From the NCBI GenBank assembly GCA_003669055.1, contig RAYB01000014.1, positions 60,174 to 124,173 of the forward strand: a stretch of 64,000 bases of DNA, in the 5' to 3' direction. A program made the position numbers and the translations under genes. A model generated the notes under the pieces. The model was given only the letters and a program-made list of their open reading frames with translations. It made no database searches and was not told the origin of the DNA. Every line of letters starts with the position of its first letter. The first letter of the stretch is position 1. The DNA comes from a bacterium 1XD21-70 (GTDB lineage Bacteria; Bacillota; Clostridia; Lachnospirales; Lachnospiraceae). Positions 57,048 to 64,000 of the stretch are shown in pieces.

Positions 57048-59096
57048 TTGGCTCAGAAGTATAAGCAGCTAGAAACTGAAAAGGGGATGGATGCTGCTGC
57101 GACTCTTCGGGCTAGCCAAGCATTGGCCAGAGCGCAGATTTCAGAGCAAAACATGCTTCAGCAGTCTCTCAGGACAGAACAGGCAATATTAAGGCAGAAC
57201 CAGGCCATAGAACAGTTTGTGAAAAAGATGGGGGAAGCAGATAGCATTGGCCGGAAGGCCTCGGGTGGATTGGCAAACGGAATGGGCCAGGCTGCAATTT
57301 CAGCGTCCAAGATGGCAAAGAATATTGATGAAGCAAAATCAGCCCAGGACCGCCTGGGGGATTCCGCAAAAAGGACGGATGACATATCAAAGCGCCTGCT
57401 TTCCACAGCTGCCCGGATTGCAGCCGCCTTCGGCGGGATCCGGCTGGCAGCAGGCCTCATAGGCCTGTCGGACACGATGGCGCAGACCCAGGCAAGGCTT
57501 GGGATGGTGATCAAGGAGGTGGACGGCGGCCTGGGGACAACACAGGGGCTGCAGGAAATGATCTACCAGTCAGCCCAGCGCACAAGGGGGGCTTACCTGG
57601 AAACGGCAGACGCCGTGTCAAAGCTAGGGCTGATGGCCGGGGATGCCTTTGGCAGTTCGGAGGAGATTGTGGCGTTCATGGAGCAGGTGAATAAGCAGTT
57701 TAAGATCGCCGGTACGGAAAGCGCCGGCATACAGGCGGCAATGCTGCAGCTTACCCAGGCCATGGGTTCCGGCGTCCTCCGCGGGGAGGAGTATAACAGC
57801 ATCCTGGAGCAGGCTCCCAACATCATCCAGTCGATCGCAGATTACTTGGAAGTCCCCAAAGGGAAATTGAAGGACATGGCATCAGAAGGGGCGATTACGG
57901 CAGATGTCATAAAATCAGCCCTGTTTGCTGCGGCGGATGAGACCAACGCTAAATTTGAAAGCCTCCCAATGACTTATGATGGCGCCTGGGCACTGGTTAA
58001 AAATGCAGGGATAAAATCCCTGGATCAGGTATCGGATAAGCTGAATGATTTCTTAAACAGCGCTGCCGGAGGCAAAATGGTGGATGGCCTGATCAGGGGT
58101 TTTGAGGTATTGGCGGATGTGGCGTCTGGGGCAATTGACCTGATGTCTTCCGGGGCAGAATGGGCGGTTGACGATTGGGATTATATATACCCGGTCCTTA
58201 TTGGCATCGGGGCGGCATTTGTTGCGGCGGGGGTGGCCGGGGTTGCTTCAGGCCTGGTGGCAGCGGCAGCCTGGAGCCCGGTTACGATGTTAATCATAGG
58301 GATTGGCGCCGGGATGGCATTTTTGGTGTTTACTCTTGCCCAGTCAGGGGTATCGTTTGAGCAGATGGGGGCGGTGGCTGGCGGTGTCCTGGGCGGGCTG
58401 TATACTGCGTTTTATACGATGATATCGTACTGGTGGAATCTTGTCGCCACGTTTGCTGAGTTTTTTGCCAATGTGTTTGACAACCCGGTCACTGCGATTG
58501 CCAACCTGTTTGCAGGCTTACTGGACGCGATCCTTTCGGCGGTGCAGACAGCGGCCAGCGCAATTGATGCGCTCCTTGGTGGCGACATATCTGGGAAGGT
58601 GGCTGGGCTCCGGAACACAATCAATGATTTTGTCGTGGAAAAGTACGGGGAGAACCAGGTGAAAATTAAACGTATGGGCGCGGCGGATGTCGGGGCGAAT
58701 GTACTGGGGTGGGCGCAGATGGGGAAAAACTTTGGCAAGAAGCTGGATGACTTTAATTTTAACCTGGAGGGCTTCACGGAGGGATTTGGCGGTTCTGGGA
58801 AATTTGCAGGTGCTGGGGGCGCCAGCATGCCGGATATTGGAAAGGTCGGCAAGGTCGGGAGCGTGAAGAAGGTGGAGGATGATATCCGGCTTTCGGATGA
58901 GGATGTGAAACTCTACCGGGATCTGGCGGAACGCCGGTACATGAATGAGATTGAACTGAAAACCCTGGCGCCCCAGATCCAGGTCGTCTTGAATGCGGCT
59001 GCCTCGGGGGCTTTGAAGCCGCAGGATGTAGCGGATTGCGTAAAGAAGATACTGGTTGAGCAGATGAATGCCCAGACAGCGGTAGCGCATGGATAG
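57048..59096 (+). CDS. tape measure protein, main part after the amber
   Basis: 682 residues in the same frame as 56799-57023. A long coiled coil (AAATLRASQALARAQISEQNML) leads to the tape measure domain (TTQGLQEMIYQSAQRTRG, AMGSGVLRGEEYNSILEQAPNI) and then hydrophobic segments around residues 385-475. The TTG at 57048 has no good ribosome-binding site, so independent translation would be weak. Tape measures set tail length and form the genome delivery channel. Confidence 0.88.
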   Translation: MAQKYKQLETEKGMDAAATLRASQALARAQISEQNMLQQSLRTEQAILRQNQAIEQFVKKMGEADSIGRKASGGLANGMGQAAISASKMAKNIDEAKSAQDRLGDSAKRTDDISKRLLSTAARIAAAFGGIRLAAGLIGLSDTMAQTQARLGMVIKEVDGGLGTTQGLQEMIYQSAQRTRGAYLETADAVSKLGLMAGDAFGSSEEIVAFMEQVNKQFKIAGTESAGIQAAMLQLTQAMGSGVLRGEEYNSILEQAPNIIQSIADYLEVPKGKLKDMASEGAITADVIKSALFAAADETNAKFESLPMTYDGAWALVKNAGIKSLDQVSDKLNDFLNSAAGGKMVDGLIRGFEVLADVASGAIDLMSSGAEWAVDDWDYIYPVLIGIGAAFVAAGVAGVASGLVAAAAWSPVTMLIIGIGAGMAFLVFTLAQSGVSFEQMGAVAGGVLGGLYTAFYTMISYWWNLVATFAEFFANVFDNPVTAIANLFAGLLDAILSAVQTAASAIDALLGGDISGKVAGLRNTINDFVVEKYGENQVKIKRMGAADVGANVLGWAQMGKNFGKKLDDFNFNLEGFTEGFGGSGKFAGAGGASMPDIGKVGKVGSVKKVEDDIRLSDEDVKLYRDLAERRYMNEIELKTLAPQIQVVLNAAASGALKPQDVADCVKKILVEQMNAQTAVAHG

Positions 59097-59108
59097 GAGG
59101 GGATTGGG

Positions 59109-59822
59109 TTGGGGGTTCCGAATAGCTGTTCGATTTATGTGGTTTTTGGGAAGAAGAAGGCCAAAATACCGGTAAACCCGGAGGAACTGTCCATTAAAAT
59201 GCCCACAGACCATAAGACTTATGAGGTGCTGGGGGCAGGGCAGGTGGTAGTCCAAAAGAAGCCTTCCCTGAAGGAGGTTTCCTGGGAGGGTTTTTTCCCG
59301 GGGGATACCGGCGCCCCTTATGTGAACAGCCGGGCAAAGCCGCCGGAGTATTATGTAAAGCAGTTTGAGAAGGCGCTTAAGGACAGGCAGAAATGCCGGC
59401 TTATCATCTCCAGGTCTGGGCTATACGACACGAACATGAGATGCATCGTATCCAGCTTTGAAGTCAAGGACAGGGGAGGGGAGCCGGATGACATTTATTA
59501 TTCGATTGAATTATTGGAGTACAGGCAGCATTCCCCAGAGGTGGTGGCAGTGGTGGCGGATGCCCCTGCGGCCACTCCGGGCAGCATAGGGATCCAGGGA
59601 TCCCAGGAATCGCCCAGGCCGGTGGAAGAGCCGGTGATGCGCGTGGGGGCAGCCGTGGTTGTGAATGGGGCATACTGTAATGACAGCTATGGCTCAAAGC
59701 CGCATGGCCATGCGGATAACATAGCCACTACGGTCAGGCGGATTGTATCCGGGAACCCTTACCCAATCTTGGTGGGGCATTATGGGTGGGTACAGGAGGG
59801 GCAGCTGCAGATAACGGGGTGA
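59109..59822 (+). CDS. LysM-type tail assembly protein (XkdP-like)
   Basis: 237 residues, TTG start with GGAGGGG ahead. VVFGKKKAKIPVNPEELSIKMP, SWEGFFPG and PPEYYVKQFEKALKDRQKCRLI match XkdP; a proline-rich linker leads to a LysM-like end. It links the tape measure region to the baseplate. Confidence 0.92.
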   Translation: MGVPNSCSIYVVFGKKKAKIPVNPEELSIKMPTDHKTYEVLGAGQVVVQKKPSLKEVSWEGFFPGDTGAPYVNSRAKPPEYYVKQFEKALKDRQKCRLIISRSGLYDTNMRCIVSSFEVKDRGGEPDDIYYSIELLEYRQHSPEVVAVVADAPAATPGSIGIQGSQESPRPVEEPVMRVGAAVVVNGAYCNDSYGSKPHGHADNIATTVRRIVSGNPYPILVGHYGWVQEGQLQITG

Positions 59823-60844
59823 TGGGCATGGGAGCGGTTTTGACAGCACAGATAGTGAAAGAGTCCCCGGGAGGGGTGAAGCAGACGGTTGCCATGGATT
59901 ATACAGACGTAGTGGAAGAAGTGGAGATCACAACAAACCGGATGGACAGCCCTGGGAAGATGGCATTTTGCATCCTGGGGCAAGGGGCGGCAAGCATCCC
60001 GGAGGGGAGTTCTGTTGAGTTCGTTGCGGATGGGGTGAAGATATTCAAGGGATATGTATTTTCGGCGGAAAGGAACCAGGATGGGGAGACTTCCTATATT
60101 GCCTATGACCAGCTGCGGTACCTGAAGGCGAATGCAAGCTATGTGTTTGAAAACATGTCCTTGTCCCAGATCATCCGGAGGATTGCGGATGACTTTGGGC
60201 TGGCAGTGGGCACGCTGGCAGATACCGGCTATGTATTCCCTTGCCTTTTAAAAGAGGATGAGGGATGCCTGGACATCATCTTTGATGCCCTTGCCCAGAC
60301 CATTATACAGACAGGGAAGATATTTGTCTTTTATGATGACTTTGGTGCCTTGACGCTGGCGGAGGCAAAGGACCTCCTGGCCAATTCCCTTATCGGGGAG
60401 GGCAGCATGGCCACAGGGTATACCTATAAGCGGGACATTGACACAGACACCTATAACCGGGTCAAGCTGGTACGGAAAAACGAGAACAGCGGACGCACGG
60501 ATGTCTATATACACGAGGACACGGATACCATCAAAAAATGGGGCATCCTGCAGTACTACAGTGAGGTGGATGAGAACCTGAATGAAGCCCAGATTGACGA
60601 GATGTGCGGGCTATACCTGCAATATTATAACCGGGTGCTCCAGACGGCCACCATAGAGGCATTAGGGGTGAAATCAGTGAGGGCAGGGTCGGTCATCCCT
60701 GTCCGGATTCCTGGCGTGGAAGACCTGGAGGCCGTGAGGCTTTTGCTGGCGGAGAAAGTGACACATAATTTTGAGGGAGGGGTGCACACGATGAAGATTG
60801 AGATTAAATCGTTTGCCCAGCTGGGGGGCGTGGGCGTTGTATGA
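59822..60844 (+). CDS. baseplate hub protein (XkdQ-like)
   Basis: About 340 residues, start overlapping the previous stop (TGATG). FKGYVFSAERNQDG, AYDQLRYLKANASYVFENMSLSQIIRRIADDFGL and the C-terminal HNFEGGVHTMKIEI match the XkdQ/gpD hub fold. Confidence 0.92.
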   Translation: MGMGAVLTAQIVKESPGGVKQTVAMDYTDVVEEVEITTNRMDSPGKMAFCILGQGAASIPEGSSVEFVADGVKIFKGYVFSAERNQDGETSYIAYDQLRYLKANASYVFENMSLSQIIRRIADDFGLAVGTLADTGYVFPCLLKEDEGCLDIIFDALAQTIIQTGKIFVFYDDFGALTLAEAKDLLANSLIGEGSMATGYTYKRDIDTDTYNRVKLVRKNENSGRTDVYIHEDTDTIKKWGILQYYSEVDENLNEAQIDEMCGLYLQYYNRVLQTATIEALGVKSVRAGSVIPVRIPGVEDLEAVRLLLAEKVTHNFEGGVHTMKIEIKSFAQLGGVGVV

Positions 60845-61094
60845 ACTGGTAGGGGTAATCCAGCGTATTGTGCAGGAAACGGTTGCGGCCATGAAGCTGA
60901 CGGACAAGGCGGCAGGGACGGTCATTTCCATATCACCCCTTAAAGTGCTGCCTGACCTTAACGCGCAGCAGATCCCTGACGCAGCGCTTCTCCTCACGGA
61001 CTCAGTCCGTGGAAGGCTGGCAGTAGGGGATAAGGTGCTGATGCTGCGTGTGCAGGGAGGGAACCAATATATCATTTTATCGAAGATGGAATAG
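60837..61094 (+). CDS. DUF2577 baseplate protein (XkdR-like)
   Basis: About 85 residues from TTG 60837, overlapping the previous gene. VQETVAAMKLTDKAAGTVISISPLKV and LLTDSVRGRLAVGDKVLMLRVQGG follow the DUF2577 pattern. A small spike or hub component. Confidence 0.85.
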   Translation: MYELVGVIQRIVQETVAAMKLTDKAAGTVISISPLKVLPDLNAQQIPDAALLLTDSVRGRLAVGDKVLMLRVQGGNQYIILSKME

Positions 61095-61105
61095 GGGGTT
61101 TTTGG

Positions 61106-61507
61106 ATGGCAACATTGCCGGAGGGAGTGGGGCTGGGCGTATCCGCGGGGCGGACGGAACAGCCTTCCAAAACGTTTATTATTGACTGGTCGGCGCAGCA
61201 GGTATCGGGCATGGGGTCTGGGCTTGAGGCAATGCGGCAGGCTGTAGACATCATCCTCCATACAGAGAGGTTTAGGTGGCAGATTTATTCTTCGGGTTTT
61301 GGCAGGGAACTGGACGGCCTGGTGGGGGAGGAATACGGCTATATAGTTGGGGATCTCCCGCGCCGGGTTGAGGAGGCGCTCTTGGCTGACAGCCGGGTTT
61401 TGTCAGTGGAAAATTTCCGGTTTTCTGATCCGGGAGGCGGCAGTGTCACATGCAGTTTCGATGTGGTGACTGTGTTTGGGGCATTTGGCAAGGAGGTGGC
61501 CTTGTGA
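61106..61507 (+). CDS. DUF2634 baseplate protein (XkdS-like)
   Basis: 133 residues. Contains KTFIIDWSAQQVSGMGSGLEAMRQAVDIILHTERFRWQIYS-type content (partly quoted) with FGRELDGLVGEEYGYI. W-like/gp25 baseplate wedge component. Confidence 0.92.
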   Translation: MATLPEGVGLGVSAGRTEQPSKTFIIDWSAQQVSGMGSGLEAMRQAVDIILHTERFRWQIYSSGFGRELDGLVGEEYGYIVGDLPRRVEEALLADSRVLSVENFRFSDPGGGSVTCSFDVVTVFGAFGKEVAL

Positions 61508-62652
61508 TAGATTTTTCTGCCTATACGGCAAAGGGGATTGAGAGGGACATGCTGATGCAGGTGCCAAAGGAAATCGATACCAGGGAGGGCAGCATGGTGC
61601 AGACGGCCATCGGCCCGGTGGCCTGGTACCTGGAGGGGCTCTATCTGCTGCTGGAGAAGATGCAGGGGAATTCCTATGCCGATACTGCAACAGGGGATGC
61701 CCTGGATTTAATTGTGCAGGAACGGGGGATTGCCAGGCGGCAGGCAACCCGGGCGGTACGCCAGGGGGTATTTGATGCCCCGGTGGTATCCGGATCCAGG
61801 TTTAAGACAATCAATGGGGCGGATTCCGTGATATTTATTTCCGGGGAACCGGTTGGGGGCAGCCCTGGGCGGTATGTGTACCGGATGGAATGCCAGGAGC
61901 CAGGGGTTTGCGGGAACGCCTATGTAGGGAACCTGACGCCTATCACTGCAGTGCCTGGCCTTACCTCGGCAGCCCTGGGGGATATCATCCTCCCGGGGGC
62001 GGAAGAGGAAAGGGATGGGGCGCTCCGCAGCAGGTATTTTGAGACTTTCCGGGTAGCGGCGTTTGGCGGGAACATCCAAGCATACAGGAATGCCATACTG
62101 GCACTCCCCGGGGTGGGGGCAGTACAGGTATACCCGGCCTGGAGAGGGGGAGGGACTGTCCTGTGCAGCATCCTGGATGAGGGATTCAAACCGGCGCCGG
62201 AAGCATTGGTCAAGGCAGTGCAGGATGCGGTATGCCCGGCGGGGGATGGCAGGGAGGCGCCTTCTGCGGATGGCTATGGCATGGCTCCGATTGGTGCTGC
62301 AGTAACCGTCACTACTGCGGTGGCGTTGACCCTGGACGTGGCATGCAGCGTGGAATTTGCCCCAGGGGTGCAGGGGGGCGAGGAGGTATACCTGCAGGAA
62401 ATAAAAGGCAAGATCAACGGGTACTTAGACGTGGTGACCAGGGCGTGGGGGGATGCGTTAAAGGGGCATGCCATAAGCTATTCGGTTACCGTATATGTGT
62501 CCCGGATCATATATGCCATCCTGACAGTTGAGGCTATTGACAATGTGACAAATGTGAGGATTAACGGGTCGGCGGATGACCTGCATTTGGTGGAAACAGC
62601 AGAAATGCAGCAGGTGCCGGTTCTGGGGGAGGTGGTGGTCAATGGGGTATGA
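61504..62652 (+). CDS. baseplate J-like protein (XkdT-like)
   Basis: About 382 residues from GTG 61504 (AAGGAGGTGG ahead, GTGA overlap). DTREGSMVQTAIGPVAWYLE and GDALDLIVQERGI at the start and the ERDGALRSRYFETFRVAAFGGN motif match baseplate J proteins. It forms the wedge that anchors tail fibres. Confidence 0.94.
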   Translation: MIDFSAYTAKGIERDMLMQVPKEIDTREGSMVQTAIGPVAWYLEGLYLLLEKMQGNSYADTATGDALDLIVQERGIARRQATRAVRQGVFDAPVVSGSRFKTINGADSVIFISGEPVGGSPGRYVYRMECQEPGVCGNAYVGNLTPITAVPGLTSAALGDIILPGAEEERDGALRSRYFETFRVAAFGGNIQAYRNAILALPGVGAVQVYPAWRGGGTVLCSILDEGFKPAPEALVKAVQDAVCPAGDGREAPSADGYGMAPIGAAVTVTTAVALTLDVACSVEFAPGVQGGEEVYLQEIKGKINGYLDVVTRAWGDALKGHAISYSVTVYVSRIIYAILTVEAIDNVTNVRINGSADDLHLVETAEMQQVPVLGEVVVNGV

Positions 62653-63277
62653 TGTGGCAGGAACCCTCATGGGGCAGCTTCCGGGGTATTTCCGGCCGGT
62701 TATCGAATTCCAGGAGATCTTGAAGGCGCATGGGCATGCAGTAAATGCTTTGGAAGGCATGGCAGCGCGGGTGCGGGATAACCTTTATGTCACTACGTGC
62801 GATGGGGACACGGCATCTTATTATGAGGGCTTGTTTGGGATCACCTGCCGGCCAGGGGATGCCCTGGAATTCCGCCGGATGCGGCTGCTGTCGAAGTTCA
62901 ATACTATTGTGCCTTTTTCGGTGGGGTTCCTCCGGGACAGGCTGGATGAACTGTATGGCAAGGGCGGGTATGCAATGGAAGCTGACGCGGTAGCCCTTAC
63001 CTTGAAGATAAAGGTAACATCTGACCGCTATGGGGCAGTGGATTTACTGTATGATTTATTGTGGGATATTGTCCCGGCACACATCCAGGTCATAGCCAAC
63101 CAGGAAGCCAGCAACCGGGTCTATGGCAAGCTGCATGTGGGAGGGCAGGTTACAGGGAGCACGTTAATCCAGACAGTCTATTTTCAGACGGAAGCTTTAG
63201 TCCCAAGCGAAGCCAATATATCTGGGGCAGTTTCCGGGGCAGCTGTCCGGACAATAAAAATAGGAGGGGAAACATAA
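62642..63277 (+). CDS. DUF2313 baseplate protein (XkdU-like)
   Basis: About 211 residues from ATG 62642 (GGGGGAGGTGG ahead). LMGQLPGYFRPVIEFQEILKAHG, ASYYEGLFGI and RDRLDELYGKGGYAME match XkdU/tail protein I-type proteins. It attaches fibres to the baseplate. Confidence 0.9.
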   Translation: MGYDVAGTLMGQLPGYFRPVIEFQEILKAHGHAVNALEGMAARVRDNLYVTTCDGDTASYYEGLFGITCRPGDALEFRRMRLLSKFNTIVPFSVGFLRDRLDELYGKGGYAMEADAVALTLKIKVTSDRYGAVDLLYDLLWDIVPAHIQVIANQEASNRVYGKLHVGGQVTGSTLIQTVYFQTEALVPSEANISGAVSGAAVRTIKIGGET

Positions 63278-63278
63278 C

Positions 63279-64000
63279 ATGGGAGCATACAAGTCAGCAG
63301 TTGTCACAGCAGGCGGGCAGAACCTGATTGCCCAGGCATTGGCGGATAATAAGGCATTGGAATTTACCAGTGCGAAAACCTCCAGCCATATATATCCATC
63401 TGGCACCAATATTGCCGGGCTTACGGGGCTGCAGGATGTTGAACAGAACACCGTGCCTTTTGCGTCGCAGGTGCTACATGGGAATATTGCCCAGGTGAGT
63501 GTCCGGTTCGATAATGATGGGGTTGCCCAGCAGTACCAGATCAATACGATCGGGCTGTATGCAAAGGTTGAAGGGGGCGAGGAGGCATTGTTCTCCGTGA
63601 TCCAGGCGGTCACCCCGGATGAGATGCCGGTGCAGAGCGAGGTGTCGCCATCTGCGTTTATTTACAATATCCAGCATACGGTGCAGAATGCCGCACAGAT
63701 CACAATCGTGGTCAACCCGGCAGGCACGGCGACGGTACAGGACATTTATAATATAGAGAACCCTGCCTTTGATGATTCCGGGGCTGTGGAGGGGATCACA
63801 GGCTTCCCGGATTTTTTGGGCACTGTGACCAGCAAGATGAACCTGTTCCAGTTTTTCCGGAATTTGAAAGCAGGGATGAAATTCGTGCTGCACGCGGGGC
63901 AGGTTGTGAATAACTGCATGTCCGACGCGGCAGACCTGCCGCTGGCGGCGGCACAGGGCAAGGCGCTGATGGAACTGTATACTAAATTAAATAGTGATTT
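63279..64000 (+). CDS. tail fibre/collar protein (3' partial)
   Basis: ATG 63279 with TAGGAGGGG ahead; 240 residues before the window ends. Starts GAYKSAVVTAGGQNLIAQALAD, the usual beginning of phage tail fibre proteins encoded after XkdU, with NTIGLYAKVEGGEEALFSVIQA. It probably determines host receptor binding. Confidence 0.9.
   Translation, partial: MGAYKSAVVTAGGQNLIAQALADNKALEFTSAKTSSHIYPSGTNIAGLTGLQDVEQNTVPFASQVLHGNIAQVSVRFDNDGVAQQYQINTIGLYAKVEGGEEALFSVIQAVTPDEMPVQSEVSPSAFIYNIQHTVQNAAQITIVVNPAGTATVQDIYNIENPAFDDSGAVEGITGFPDFLGTVTSKMNLFQFFRNLKAGMKFVLHAGQVVNNCMSDAADLPLAAAQGKALMELYTKLNSD

Noticed and set aside
1..64000. tRNA or rRNA genes
   Set aside because: No tRNA cloverleaf pattern or rRNA segment was noticed; the integration site is a protein gene, not a tRNA.

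Overview
The base composition, gene content and regulatory RNAs point to a Gram-positive anaerobe of the Lachnospiraceae type (Clostridia). Supporting signs are strong AGGAGG ribosome-binding sites, many TTG/GTG starts, a LicT/GlcT-type antiterminator with its RNA target, and a tetrahydrofolate riboswitch in front of an ECF folate transporter gene. I cannot name the species. The window has two parts: about 20.1 kb of chromosome, then the left ~44 kb of a temperate phage that runs off the right edge.

Chromosome (1-20,154). A sigma-54 activator (5' end cut off) precedes a textbook -24/-12 promoter driving a GntP-type sugar-acid permease, a zinc-type dehydrogenase and an OtnC-like class II aldolase. 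This looks like uptake and breakdown of a four-carbon sugar acid, but no kinase gene is in view. An AT-rich island (about 4.6-6.9 kb) follows: a small membrane protein, an XRE regulator, tandem operator repeats and an exported cell-wall-binding protein whose signal peptide is broken by a one-base slip in an A7 tract. The island seems to separate two fragments of an older gene. Next come an iron alcohol dehydrogenase, a heterodimeric ABC exporter pair (second half frameshifted in a G tract), a secreted subtilisin-like protease, a glucose PTS gene under antitermination control with its antiterminator gene, a dihydrouridine synthase, a THF-riboswitch-controlled folT, and a LysM/GH18 gene of the spore-cortex type that ends abruptly where the phage begins.

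Prophage (about 20,150-64,000+). A large serine integrase sits at the left junction. Then comes a leftward accessory block: a coiled-coil repeat protein, a probable type I toxin-antitoxin pair (28-residue membrane toxin and convergent antisense RNA), a DUF4160 pair, a HicA/HicB-like pair and a membrane-anchored SAP-domain protein. Several cassettes end in copies of one short 3' tail. The lysis-lysogeny switch (CI-like and Cro-like genes around a repeated operator) is at 25.8-26.6 kb. After it lie three convergent pairs of small genes (27.7-29.7 kb), partly sharing a repeated leader. Replication and recombination genes follow (SMC-like ATPase, Sak4-like recombinase, DUF669, helicase, primase, RusA). 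A set of 35-bp iterons with an AT-rich tract, a likely origin, lies directly after the primase gene. An ArpU/RinA-type late activator precedes its probable target promoter.

The late operon contains an AT-rich gene for an HTH-GHKL-ATPase-DUF4325 protein, then terminase, portal, a MuF head protein with a toxin-like C-terminus and an adjacent immunity-like gene, capsid and connector genes, a cargo block (HicAB, small regulators, a Rha-type protein), and a PBSX/Xkd-like contractile tail: sheath, tube, chaperones with a -1 slippery site, tape measure with an in-frame amber codon, baseplate genes and the start of a tail fibre gene. The phage is thus a myovirus-like temperate phage carrying many cargo genes, and the amber codon raises the question of whether it still makes full-length tails.
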